Shown here one piece after another: positions 48,132 through 56,958 of a stretch of DNA of 64,000 bases. The stretch lies in contig CAWIZC010000032.1 in assembly GCA_963840445.1 (NCBI GenBank), forward strand, positions 620,001-684,000, given 5' to 3'. How positions within the stretch are numbered: position 1 is the first letter of the stretch; each line of letters begins with the position of its first letter. This DNA is from AWTP1-13 sp963840445. GTDB taxonomy: Bacteria; Pseudomonadota; Alphaproteobacteria; Rhizobiales; Hyphomicrobiaceae. The position numbers were made by a program, and so were the translations under genes. The notes beneath the pieces are model-generated. The model was not told the DNA's origin and searched no databases. It saw only the letters and a program-made list of their open reading frames with translations.

Positions 48132-48947
48132 TCAGCCCTTGCGCTGCGCTTCTGTGCGCGCCTTGCGCCGCGCGGCGCGCTCGGCAAAGAACACGCGCAT
48201 CGCAGCCTGCGGCTCGCCCGAGGCGAAGGCTTCCGCCTGATAGACGCCGCCGTTCTCGAAGGCCTCGTCGAAGGCGGGCTGTGTGACCTGGCGGAAGCGC
48301 GCCTTGGTCAGCCGCATGGCCATGGCCGGCTTGGCCGCCATCATCTCGGCTACCTCGCGCGTCTTGGCCATTACCTCCTCCGGCCGGTCGACCAGATAGT
48401 GGATCAGGCCGATCGCGCGGCATTCCTCGGCATCCATGATGCGTCCCGTCAGCGTGAGCTCGATCGTGCGAGAGAGTCCGATGCGGGGCAACATCAGCAT
48501 AGGCCCGGTGACGCTCGGGATGCCGGAGTTTATCTCCGACTGTCCCATGCGCACGCCGGGGTGGCCGACGCGTACGTCAGTCAGCATCGCCGCCTGGAAA
48601 GCCGAGCCCGCGGCAACGCCGTTGAGCGCTGCCAGACAGGGTTTGTCGAGATCCCGGATGGAATTGTAGAACTGGCGCCAGGATTGGAACCAGTTTGCAC
48701 CCTCGCCGCCGGACTGAAATTTCTCGGTCTCGTCGAGATCCTGGCCCGCCGAGAAGGCTCGGTCGCCGGCTCCAGTCATGACCACGGCGCGCACGCGCGC
48801 GTCCTTGTTCCATTGGCGCAGCACCTCGGCAATCTCAGCGCGCATCGGGGTGTCCCAGGCGTTGAGCTTCCACGGCTTGTTGAGCGTGACGGTCGCGATG
48901 CCGTCGCTGACATCGGTCAGAACGGGTCGCTCGTTCGTGTTCGGCAT
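48132..48947 (-). CDS. Enoyl-CoA hydratase/isomerase family protein
   Basis: A 271-residue crotonase-fold enzyme. The oxyanion-hole parts are AFSAGQDLDE and the helix LNGVAAGSAFQAAMLTDVRVG; the catalytic acidic residue is likely the glutamate in GQSEINSGIPS. I chose the ATG at 48947, 21 bp inside a longer frame. It lies 6 bp from the acyl-CoA synthetase gene that it precedes in transcription, so both probably act on the same imported acid. Confidence 0.87.
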   Translation of the reverse strand: MPNTNERPVLTDVSDGIATVTLNKPWKLNAWDTPMRAEIAEVLRQWNKDARVRAVVMTGAGDRAFSAGQDLDETEKFQSGGEGANWFQSWRQFYNSIRDLDKPCLAALNGVAAGSAFQAAMLTDVRVGHPGVRMGQSEINSGIPSVTGPMLMLPRIGLSRTIELTLTGRIMDAEECRAIGLIHYLVDRPEEVMAKTREVAEMMAAKPAMAMRLTKARFRQVTQPAFDEAFENGGVYQAEAFASGEPQAAMRVFFAERAARRKARTEAQRKG

Positions 48948-49042
48948 GATGCGCAAATGTCTCCACATTCGGGCCGCTGTTTCTCAGCCAACGTTGTGCG
49001 GCCCGCGGGAGGCCTGTCAACGCCAACGCGTACAGGACCTCT

Positions 49043-49759
49043 CTAATCCTGCATAAATCGCTCAGGGACCAGGCTGCGATGGAACCAGTGTACCAGGGTT
49101 ACCACGTCGAACACCGGCAGGCCGGTCAGGCGGCCGATATCTCGCGCATAGGGCGCGAGGTTCGTGCACTCGAGAACGAATGCCCCAATACTGGCGTCGG
49201 TCCGAACTATTCGCTCGGCGGTCTCGAGCACTTCGCGCTGTAGTGTGGCGAATGGTACGGACGCGTCACCCTCGCGGATCGCGCGTTGGAACTCGGAGGT
49301 AGGAGGCATGCCGCAGACGGGAGTCGCCGCATCGGCGCCAACCGCTTCGAGGTGGCGCGTGGTGAGGGACTTTGCCGAAAAGGTAAGGATCGCTGGCCGC
49401 CTCCCCTTCGGCAAGATGCGCGCTACCATCGGTACCTGCAGCAGCGCGCTCGTGGCTACCGGTACAATGCAGTGGTCGGCGAGCTCCCGCTGATAGAGCG
49501 CGAGGAAGCCGCAGGTGGTGGTTATGCCGTCAACGCCGGCATCGATCATCTCATCCGCGGCTGCCTTGAAAGCGTCGAGCATGGCCGGCCCTTCTGGCCG
49601 CGTGACGCGGTTCGGCGTTGCGTCGCGCACCACGCGGTACTGCACTGGGAACGGCCAGGTGCGCGCATTGCCGATGTCGCCGTTGAACCGCTCGAAGCGC
49701 GTATCGAGCATGAGGATGCCAATGCTGACGCCATGGTAGATCCGGTTGCGGTCAGGCAT
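49043..49759 (-). CDS. Aspartate/glutamate racemase or maleate isomerase family protein
   Basis: A 238-residue two-domain enzyme with catalytic cysteines in ITTTCGFLALY and VLECTNLAPYA, as in Asp/Glu racemases and arylmalonate decarboxylase-like proteins. The start at 49759 overlaps the end of the upstream oxidase gene by 8 bases, so the two are translationally coupled. This suggests that the racemase interconverts or prepares an amino-acid substrate or product for the FAD oxidase. Confidence 0.82.
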   Translation of the reverse strand: MPDRNRIYHGVSIGILMLDTRFERFNGDIGNARTWPFPVQYRVVRDATPNRVTRPEGPAMLDAFKAAADEMIDAGVDGITTTCGFLALYQRELADHCIVPVATSALLQVPMVARILPKGRRPAILTFSAKSLTTRHLEAVGADAATPVCGMPPTSEFQRAIREGDASVPFATLQREVLETAERIVRTDASIGAFVLECTNLAPYARDIGRLTGLPVFDVVTLVHWFHRSLVPERFMQD

Positions 49760-50957
49760 TATTGGCCCCCTGTCGCGTTTGCCGGAAGGTGGCGACGAGC
49801 TCGGGATCGAATTCGCTCCACAACTTCTCGTCTGGGGTGACACCCCCAGCGAACCGCTCAATCGAGAAGCTTTCGATCGGGGTCTCCGACGAGCCATCAA
49901 CGATGAGGTCGGCCACGATAGCGCCAACGCCAGGCGCGAGCTGAAACCCGTGGCCGCTGAAGCCGAACGCATGCAGGAGCCCCGGCGTGGTCTTGCTCCA
50001 GCCGATGACGGGCAACATATCCGGCAGATAACCTTCGACGCCGGACCAGATGCGGCCTACGCGAATGCGCCCGAGACCCGGGACGACTTCGGCAAGGCGA
50101 GCAAGCCCTCGCTCGACGCGATCCCCCGGAACGGTGGCCAGGCCTGTGGCGATATCGGCCTTCACGCGTGGGAAGGAGCCGGCCACCGCCTCGCCGTTGC
50201 GCCCCTGCCTTAACAGCAGCGTGCCATCGACTGCGTGCAGCGACGGACCGGTGTAGGCGTTCTGCGGGTTGATCGTGAACAGCGGCGGTCCGGCCGCGAA
50301 CATGGGTACGGGCTCGCCGATTTGCCGGGCAACGTCCCCCGCCCAGGCGCCCGCCGCATTGACAACGTGGCCACACGTCACGGTGCTCCCCTGCTCGGTG
50401 CGCAAAGCGAACCCTGTGCCCATCCGCTGCACGGCGGTAACCTTGGTATGCTCGAGCAGCCGTGCGCCTGCCCGTTGCGCCAGCCGTGCAACGGCGGGGG
50501 AGGCGATCGCAGGATCGGCCACCGCATCGCGCTTCGACCACAAAGCGCCCGTCACTGCCCCCGAGAGCACGGGCCAACGGCGGCGTGCCGCGGGCCCGTC
50601 CAGAAGCTCCACGTCAAGACCGGCCGCACGCGCATCGTGCGCGGCGCGTTCCAGCTTGGGCTGATCGCTTGCCGCAAATCCCAGATAAAGGTGCCCGCAG
50701 AAAACAATGGCGCAATCCTCTCCGGTGATGCGGGGAAGGTCTTCCCAAATCGCCTGCGACCGAAGAGAAAGCGGAAATTCTTGGGGTGCGCGCCCTTGCA
50801 GGCGCAGATTGCCGAAGTTGACGCCGCTCGCTGCCGCGCAAGCGCTGCCCTTGTCGATCACAACGACCGAGCGACCGCGCCGGCGCAAGAAATAGGCCGA
50901 GTAGCAGCCCATCAGTCCGCCACCGACAATCGCCACGTCGGCCGATATGGAGGCCAT
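49752..50957 (-). CDS. FAD-dependent amino-acid (DAO/opine-type) oxidoreductase
   Basis: A 401-residue flavoprotein. The N-terminal dinucleotide motif VAIVGGGLMGCYSAYFLRRRG binds FAD; GRIWSGVEGYLPDMLPVIGW and LHAFGFSGHGFQLAPGVGAIVADL match the sarcosine/opine oxidase group. Start at 50957 (a longer frame to 51038 would overlap the region facing the divergent gene). It is divergent from the opine-dehydrogenase-like gene and coupled to the racemase. Likely oxidises a secondary or D-amino acid; exact substrate unknown. Confidence 0.86.
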   Translation of the reverse strand: MASISADVAIVGGGLMGCYSAYFLRRRGRSVVVIDKGSACAAASGVNFGNLRLQGRAPQEFPLSLRSQAIWEDLPRITGEDCAIVFCGHLYLGFAASDQPKLERAAHDARAAGLDVELLDGPAARRRWPVLSGAVTGALWSKRDAVADPAIASPAVARLAQRAGARLLEHTKVTAVQRMGTGFALRTEQGSTVTCGHVVNAAGAWAGDVARQIGEPVPMFAAGPPLFTINPQNAYTGPSLHAVDGTLLLRQGRNGEAVAGSFPRVKADIATGLATVPGDRVERGLARLAEVVPGLGRIRVGRIWSGVEGYLPDMLPVIGWSKTTPGLLHAFGFSGHGFQLAPGVGAIVADLIVDGSSETPIESFSIERFAGGVTPDEKLWSEFDPELVATFRQTRQGANNA

Positions 50958-51038
50958 TCCGCGTCCCCTTGGTCTTCTGTACGCTCGTGAATCCAGATCA
51001 CAGCAGCTCGACTGCGCATCGGCAACCGAGAAAACCAC

Positions 51039-52127
51039 ATGGCAGAGCCCTGCGACATACTCATCTTGGGGACCGGACCCTTTGCCCAGCGGATCGCCTG
51101 CGATCTGGCCGCAACGGCAACGAAGCCGACGCGGGTCGCGGTTGCGGGCCGCAATTCATTCCGCCTCGCGTGGATCATGACGGCCGCACGGGCGCGCGCG
51201 GAAATGTTCGTGCGCCCGGTCGCGGTCGAGGGCCACGAGATAGACCTGGGAGAGAGTGGACGGGTCACCGAGCTGCTCGCCGGTTTGCGCGCCACCGTCA
51301 TCGTGCAGGCCGCATCCCTTCAGCCGGCCTCCGTTATCTCGGGGGCCGGCAATGGTTGGACGCGCCTGGTCTCAGAGGGTGGATTGAGTGCGACGGCCGT
51401 TTTCCAGGCCGTCTTGACGTCTCGTGTCGCTCGCACGCTGGCGCAGGTCTCTCCGCACAGCCGCCTGATCAACTGCTGCTTTCCTGACGTCGCCAACGGC
51501 ATCGTGGCGGCGATGGGGCTGCCGGTGGATTGCGGTATCGGCAATATCGCCATTCTCGCGCATGCCTTTGCAGGGATGCTCGATCGTAATCCAAGGCCAA
51601 GGCTGCAAATGCTCTGCCACTACCAGAACATCGCGGCCTGGCGCCGCGCCCCGACGCTGAGGTCCGGCCCAACGGCCCGGGTGTGGCTCGATGGGGCCGA
51701 GGTCGCAGATGTCTACGCCCGCTTCACCGCCGTGCAGCTGACCCCAGAGCCGGTGATCGACATCTCAGCCGCAAGCGGCGTAACGCTGATGCTCACGTTG
51801 GCGCACGGCCAGGATTGGTCGGGCCACGTGCCGGGGCCCTAGGGCTTGCCCGGCGGCTATGCGATCGCGTTGAAGGGCGGCCGTATCGATCTTGATCTTC
51901 CCGAAGGCATCGATCGCGAAGCCGCAATTGCGTGGAATGTCCGGTTTGAGGCCGACAATGGGCTTGTGGTCGCCCCGGGCGGTCATGCCCGCTATACCGG
52001 CCGTCTGCATGATGCCCTGAAAGCCGAGAGCCCGGACATTGCTGCTGGATTTGACGTCGCCGACCTCGAACAGGTCTGGCAGGAGATGAGCGCGCTGCGT
52101 GAGCGGATGCTGGCGCGTCCGGCGTGA
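51039..52127 (+). CDS. Rossmann-fold opine/amino-acid dehydrogenase-like protein, interrupted by an amber codon
   Basis: A 362-codon frame that starts MAEPCDILILGTGPFAQRIACDLAAT, a dinucleotide-binding motif. It runs open except for one in-frame TAG at 51840-51842: ...GHVPGP-stop-GLPGGYAIALKGG. The two halves join perfectly in frame and the second continues to a natural end (QVWQEMSALRERMLARPA). A CAG-to-TAG change would account for it. I think it is a single gene that is either a recent nonsense allele or a sequencing error. Function: NAD(P)-dependent reaction on an amino acid, inferred from fold and from the neighbouring oxidase and racemase. Confidence 0.6.
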
Positions 52128-52266
52128 CCTGTGGAGCCCTCCTCAGAAGTGCGCCATTGATTGCCTCGACATCCCGCCCTAGGACACGGCAGAATGGCTC
52201 AATGCACTGGATCGCCGTCACCATCGCGGCTTTCCTGCTTTTTGAGCCTGAGCCCGGGAGGGATCC

Positions 52267-53451
52267 ATGCAGCGACGGGGACTACTAGGCGCAGCTTCAC
52301 TTCTTGCAGTGCTGGTCACACTTGGGCTTGCGCCGGTCATGGCGCAGCAGGAGCCGATCGTATTCGGCGTCATCACCCCGCTGTCACCACCGGGCGAGAC
52401 GGCGCTGGGCCAGCTCGCCAAGCGCGGCGCCGAGATCGGCGCCGAGTACATCAATGAGAAGGGTGGTGTGCTCGGACGCAAGGTCGAGCTTTCGATCCAC
52501 GACAGCGCCGGTAAGAACGAGCAGGGGGTTGCCGCCTATCGCCGGCTGGTGTCGAGCGAGAAGGCCGTCGCAGTGTTCGGTTTCATCCATTCAGGCGTGA
52601 ACATCGCCGTCAACGAGGTGGCCAAGGAGATGGGCGTCCCGACGATGGGCACGCAGACGGGCGCCAGCGACGTCACCGCCAAGAAATACGACATCGCTTT
52701 CCGCACCCATGCCGTCGACGCTCCGCGCGCGGCCGCTTGGCTGGGCTGGATCCAGAAGAACAAGTGGAAACGCGTCTCCGTCCTTGCCGAGACCACCGAC
52801 TACGGTATCGGCCTTGCCAAGGAGACCGAGAAGCAAAACAAGGAGAAGAACCTCGGCCTCGAGATCCAGACGATCATGTTCGATCGCACGACGACCGATC
52901 TCTTGCCGCAGCTTCTGCAGGTCAAAGCCTTCAAACCCGACGCCATCGTCAATGTGGGCGTCGGCCAGCCGCTCGATCTCATGATCACGCAGGCGCACAC
53001 CGCCGGTCTCTTGCCTGGGGCGCAAATGGTGACGTCCTATGATGCACCGGCGCGACCGCAGTTCTGGCAGCTCCACGGCGACAAGGGCGTTGGCATCAAC
53101 TTCATCGCGTTCTACGCGCCCCAATCGGAACTGTCGGATCTCGGCAAGGAGTTCGCCAAGCGCTATCAAGCCAAGTTCAACGAGCCGCCGGTGTACGCTG
53201 CGCTGAACGGCTTCGCCAACGCCATCGTGTTCGCAGAGGCGATCAAGAAGGCGAACTCCACCGAGCCCAAGGCGATGATCAAGGCGCTAGAGGAGGGATC
53301 GTTCATAGGCTGGTCGACGACCCCTGTGACGTTCCCGCGTGCAGAGGGTGCGCTGTGGCACAACTGGTCGCCGCCGCTGATGGTCTTACACTATTCAGCC
53401 AAGGATCAGACGCCCGCGACGGCCGAGGTGGCCTACATCCTGGGGCAATAA
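52267..53451 (+). CDS. livK: Branched-chain-type (HAAT) ABC substrate-binding protein
   Basis: A 394-residue periplasmic receptor. A signal peptide (LLGAASLLAVLVTLGLAPVMAQ) precedes the periplasmic-binding type I fold: IVFGVITPLSPPGETALGQLAKRG and INEKGGVLGRKVELSIHDSAGK. The binding site sequence is not diagnostic of a substrate, and HAAT receptors bind amino acids, amides or aromatic acids. It opens the liv-type operon: livK-livH-livG-livF-livM. The symbol is by family, not by known substrate. Confidence 0.88.
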   Translation: MQRRGLLGAASLLAVLVTLGLAPVMAQQEPIVFGVITPLSPPGETALGQLAKRGAEIGAEYINEKGGVLGRKVELSIHDSAGKNEQGVAAYRRLVSSEKAVAVFGFIHSGVNIAVNEVAKEMGVPTMGTQTGASDVTAKKYDIAFRTHAVDAPRAAAWLGWIQKNKWKRVSVLAETTDYGIGLAKETEKQNKEKNLGLEIQTIMFDRTTTDLLPQLLQVKAFKPDAIVNVGVGQPLDLMITQAHTAGLLPGAQMVTSYDAPARPQFWQLHGDKGVGINFIAFYAPQSELSDLGKEFAKRYQAKFNEPPVYAALNGFANAIVFAEAIKKANSTEPKAMIKALEEGSFIGWSTTPVTFPRAEGALWHNWSPPLMVLHYSAKDQTPATAEVAYILGQ

Positions 53452-53534
53452 GCGTTGTTGCTCCACTGGCTTGCTCGCCGTCCCTTTGAGGCGCCGCCAC
53501 CCCTAACCTCGGCGGCGCAAACGAGAGGCCGCCG

Positions 53535-54431
53535 GTGATTTTCAGCGCCGAGCTACTGGTGCAGACCGTCCTCTCCGGGCTGATGGTCGGCGTTCTATAC
53601 GCGCTGATGGCGCTGGGCATAACCTTCATCTACTCCATCGTGAGGACCATCAATTGGGCGATGGGCGAATTCTACATGATCGGCAGCTACATTCAGTTCG
53701 TGGCCGTGCACCATCTGCTAGGGCCTCGCTGGTGGTGGCTGGCAGCGATCATATCGTCGGCCGGCACCTTCCTCGTCGGGCTGATTCTGGAGCCGATCCT
53801 GATCAAGCCGATGTATGCGCGGCCCATGCAACGTCGCGACGACTACGCAACCGTCGTCACCATCGCTTTGCTTCTCCTGCTGCGTAGCCTGGCGGTTGCC
53901 CTGGGAGGGCCCAACCAATACAGGCCTGAATCGGATTTGCCGGTCGTGTGGATTGGTCCGCTGCCGCAGGAGGGCGCGCGGGTGGCAGCTTTTGTTTGCG
54001 CGTTGCTGGCCCTCGCCGTGTTCTGGATCGTCATCAAGAAGACGTGGGTCGGCCTGGCGCTGCGGGCCGCCGCGCAAAACCGCGTGGCCGTGCAAACCTC
54101 GGGCGTCGACGTCTATCGGCTCGATGCCATCGCCTTCGCCATCGGCGTGGCCCTTGCCGGTCTGGCTGGTGCCCTGCTTGCGCCGCTGTTCATGGTCTTT
54201 CCGACCAACGGCGCGGTCACGACGGTAAAGGGCTTCGAGATCATCGTCATCGGCGGCTTGGGTTCGATTCCCGGCGCACTCGCCGGCGGTCTGCTGCTCG
54301 GGCTCGTCGAGAGCCTCGGCGCGGCCTTCATCTCCTCGCCCTACCAGAACGTCTACGGGTTTCTGCTGGTTATCCTGGTGCTCATCATCCGGCCTAACGG
54401 CCTCTTTGGCGAGCGCGGAAGGGAAGCGTGA
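53535..54431 (+). CDS. livH: Branched-chain-type ABC permease LivH
   Basis: A 298-residue inner-membrane permease with about eight helices, starting at GTG. Signature segments include LMVGVLYALMALGITFIYSIVRTINWAMGEFYM, RAAAQNRVAVQTSGVDVYRLDAIAFAIGVALAGLAGALLAP and VIGGLGSIPGALAGGLLLG. It pairs with LivM. The next gene (livG) begins 3 bp later. Confidence 0.92.
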   Translation: MIFSAELLVQTVLSGLMVGVLYALMALGITFIYSIVRTINWAMGEFYMIGSYIQFVAVHHLLGPRWWWLAAIISSAGTFLVGLILEPILIKPMYARPMQRRDDYATVVTIALLLLLRSLAVALGGPNQYRPESDLPVVWIGPLPQEGARVAAFVCALLALAVFWIVIKKTWVGLALRAAAQNRVAVQTSGVDVYRLDAIAFAIGVALAGLAGALLAPLFMVFPTNGAVTTVKGFEIIVIGGLGSIPGALAGGLLLGLVESLGAAFISSPYQNVYGFLLVILVLIIRPNGLFGERGREA

Positions 54432-54434
54432 TGG

Positions 54435-55169
54435 GTGGTCCCCTTGCTCGAGGCTGAGGGTGTCACCAAGCGCTACGGCGGCCTCGTTGCCAACGATGCC
54501 GTTACAATGACGCTCGCTTCGGGGGAGGTGCGCGGTCTAATCGGGCCCAACGGCGCCGGCAAGACCACGTTCGTCAACATGCTGACGGGCTTCGAGGCGT
54601 TGGACGCCGGACGCATCAGTCTAGGCGGCACCGACCTTACGGGGCTGCCTGCAAACCAGATCGCAGCGCGCGGGCTCGTGCGCACCTTCCAGGTCGCACG
54701 GGTGTTCTCAAACATGAGCGTGCGTGAAAACCTGCTTCTTCCCTTTCTCGCGGCGGGCAGCCCGGGGGGCGTCCGGGAAGGGCAAGCCAGGGCGCGAGAC
54801 CTACTTGAGACCGGCACGCTGGAGCATCTCGCCGAAGAGCCCGCCGGCGTCCTGTCGGGAGGCCAGCGCATGCTGTTGCAGGCCTGCGCGGGCTTTATGG
54901 TCCCGTCTGTCCGCCTCTACGTCCTCGACGAGCCGTTCGCCGGCATCAATCCGGTGGTCAAGGACACACTGATCGCCCTGATCGAGCGCGATAACAAGGG
55001 CAATGGCCGGGCCTTCCTAATCGTCAGCCACGAGATGGCCATCGTCCGCCGCTTGTGTCCGCGCGTTACGGTGATGATCCAGGGCAAGGTTGCGGCCGAG
55101 GGTACGCTCGACGAAGTCGCTCGTCGCCCCGAGGTGGTCCGAGCCTATCTGGGAAGCGCCGCGGCATGA
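54435..55169 (+). CDS. livG: Branched-chain-type ABC ATPase LivG
   Basis: A 244-residue ATPase with Walker A GPNGAGKTTFVNML, signature LSGGQRML and Walker B VLDEPFAGINP, from a GTG start at 54435. The Walker B and signature surroundings are slightly unusual (LLQACAGFMVPSVRLYVLDEP). It overlaps livF by four bases (ATGA). Confidence 0.92.
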   Translation: MVPLLEAEGVTKRYGGLVANDAVTMTLASGEVRGLIGPNGAGKTTFVNMLTGFEALDAGRISLGGTDLTGLPANQIAARGLVRTFQVARVFSNMSVRENLLLPFLAAGSPGGVREGQARARDLLETGTLEHLAEEPAGVLSGGQRMLLQACAGFMVPSVRLYVLDEPFAGINPVVKDTLIALIERDNKGNGRAFLIVSHEMAIVRRLCPRVTVMIQGKVAAEGTLDEVARRPEVVRAYLGSAAA

Positions 55170-55900
55170 GCACGGCTGGCATCCTGGAGGTTTCAGGCCT
55201 CAGAGCAGGGTATGTGCCTGGCGTCGACATCCTGTCCACAGTGTCGATGGCTGTGGCGGAAAACGCCGTCACTCTCGTCATTGGGCCCAATGGTGCGGGC
55301 AAGTCCACACTCCTGCGTGCGATCTTCGGCATCCTCAAGCCCAGCGCAGGCCGCGTGCGGTTCCGCGGCGAGGACGTAACCGGTGCCAACCCGAGCAAGC
55401 TCAAGGCTGCCGGCGTCAGTTACGTGACACAGGACATCAACAGCTTCCCGTTGCTCACGGTGGAGGAGAACCTGCTGATGGGCGCGTGGGTGTTCCGTCG
55501 CGACCGACGCCGCCTGAGTCGGCAGCTCGAGAGCGTCTACGCCATGTTCCCGATCCTGAAGGATAAACGGCGCGACAGTGCAGGCTCGCTCTCCGGCGGG
55601 CAAGGCCGCATGCTCTCGGTGGCACGCGAGTTGATGACGCAGCCCTCGCTCCTTCTGATCGACGAGCCGACGGTGGGCCTGGCGCCCAACTTGGCGGCGC
55701 AGGTCTATAGCCTTCTCTCGGCGGCGAAGACCGCAACTGGAGCGGCGATCCTGCTGGTGGAGCAGAACGTGGAGGAGGCACTGCCGCTGGCCGACTATCT
55801 CTACCTTCTCAATCTCGGACAGGTGAAGGCGGAGGGAGCAGGGCGAGACTTCGACAACTCGCGCGTGCGCGCACTGGTGCAAGAATGTCTGCTGGGCTGA
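55166..55900 (+). CDS. livF: Branched-chain-type ABC ATPase LivF
   Basis: A 244-residue ATPase: Walker A GPNGAGKSTLLRAIFG, signature LSGGQGRML, Walker B LLLIDEPTVGLAP. The ATG overlaps the livG stop. It ends inside livM: the two genes overlap by 16 bases, showing tight coupling. Confidence 0.92.
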   Translation: MSTAGILEVSGLRAGYVPGVDILSTVSMAVAENAVTLVIGPNGAGKSTLLRAIFGILKPSAGRVRFRGEDVTGANPSKLKAAGVSYVTQDINSFPLLTVEENLLMGAWVFRRDRRRLSRQLESVYAMFPILKDKRRDSAGSLSGGQGRMLSVARELMTQPSLLLIDEPTVGLAPNLAAQVYSLLSAAKTATGAAILLVEQNVEEALPLADYLYLLNLGQVKAEGAGRDFDNSRVRALVQECLLG

Positions 55901-56958
55901 CAGGCGGCGTGGGCGCATTCGTGAGATGGCGGCGCGTTGCTGCCGTCCTGGTAATCGCAGCGCCACCGCTCGTTGCCCTACCACTGTTCGTGAGCGAGTT
56001 CACAGCGCACGTGCTCGCGATCAGCGCCTACTATGTCATCCTGGCCGCCAGCTGGAACATGCTGGCCGGTTTTACCGGCCAATTCTCGCTCGCTCAGCAC
56101 GCGTTTGCCGCGCTAGGCGCCTACACCTCAGGACTGCTCGTCTATCATCTTCAGACCCCGCTTTGGATCAGCATTCCCGCGAGCGTCCTTACTGCCGCCC
56201 TCGGCGGCCTTCTTCTGGGGGTCCTCGTGCTGAGGATGCGCGCGATCTATCTGTCGATTGCTACCTGGGCGTTCGCCGAGACACTTCGCATCACTCTCAC
56301 TGCCGCCTACGAGTTCACCCGCGGGGATCTGGGCCTGAGCGTTCCCTCGCTGTACGGCCATGTGAGGCCCGTGGTCTACTACTACACGTTCCTGGCTGTG
56401 GCCGCCCTTTGCCTGCTCTTCATCTACGTGATGTTGAAATCACCGATCGGCTACTTCATGCGTGCCGTCAGAGACGATCCGATGCGCGCGCAGTCGCTGG
56501 CCGTGGATACCACGCGGGTGAAGCTCTTCGCTTTCATCGCCTCGAGTGCGATGGCAGGGCTCGGCGGAGCGCTCTATGCGCACTACGTCCTCACCCTCAC
56601 GCCCTCGATCGTCGACTTCGGCGAGATGGCGCGGATCATAGTGATGGTTGTGATCGGCGGATTGGGCTCGTTCATTGCGCCGGTCATAGGGGCGCCGCCG
56701 GTTTACGCGCTCAACACTTGGCTCGCGGCCTGGGGCGAGTGGAGCATGGTGGTGTTCGCCGCCATCGTCATCCTGATAATGCGCGCCTATCCGGCAGGAC
56801 TAGCTGGTCTCATTTCGGCCATGTGGCGGCGTCGACCTGGCGGGCCGTCCACAGCATCAAGTTCGGAAGGGCAGGCCCGCGAGTTCGCACTAACGGCAAC
56901 CGAGGGTGCGCCTGGGCAACAAACAGCCACCGCAGTCAGCGCAACCAAGCTCCAATAA
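55885..56958 (+). CDS. livM: Branched-chain-type ABC permease LivM
   Basis: A 357-residue permease with about nine helices (AASWNMLAGFTGQFSLAQHAFAALGAYTSG; VIGGLGSFIAPVIGA). It has an extra hydrophilic C-terminal tail of about 40 residues (RRRPGGPSTASSSEGQ...), which runs into the 3' end of the convergent nucleotidyltransferase gene by 23 bases. Confidence 0.9.
   Translation: MSAGLTGGVGAFVRWRRVAAVLVIAAPPLVALPLFVSEFTAHVLAISAYYVILAASWNMLAGFTGQFSLAQHAFAALGAYTSGLLVYHLQTPLWISIPASVLTAALGGLLLGVLVLRMRAIYLSIATWAFAETLRITLTAAYEFTRGDLGLSVPSLYGHVRPVVYYYTFLAVAALCLLFIYVMLKSPIGYFMRAVRDDPMRAQSLAVDTTRVKLFAFIASSAMAGLGGALYAHYVLTLTPSIVDFGEMARIIVMVVIGGLGSFIAPVIGAPPVYALNTWLAAWGEWSMVVFAAIVILIMRAYPAGLAGLISAMWRRRPGGPSTASSSEGQAREFALTATEGAPGQQTATAVSATKLQ

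Noticed and set aside
51840..51842. TAG as pyrrolysine
   Set aside because: Pyrrolysine use is unknown in Alphaproteobacteria, and the codon occurs in a protein without methylamine methyltransferase features.
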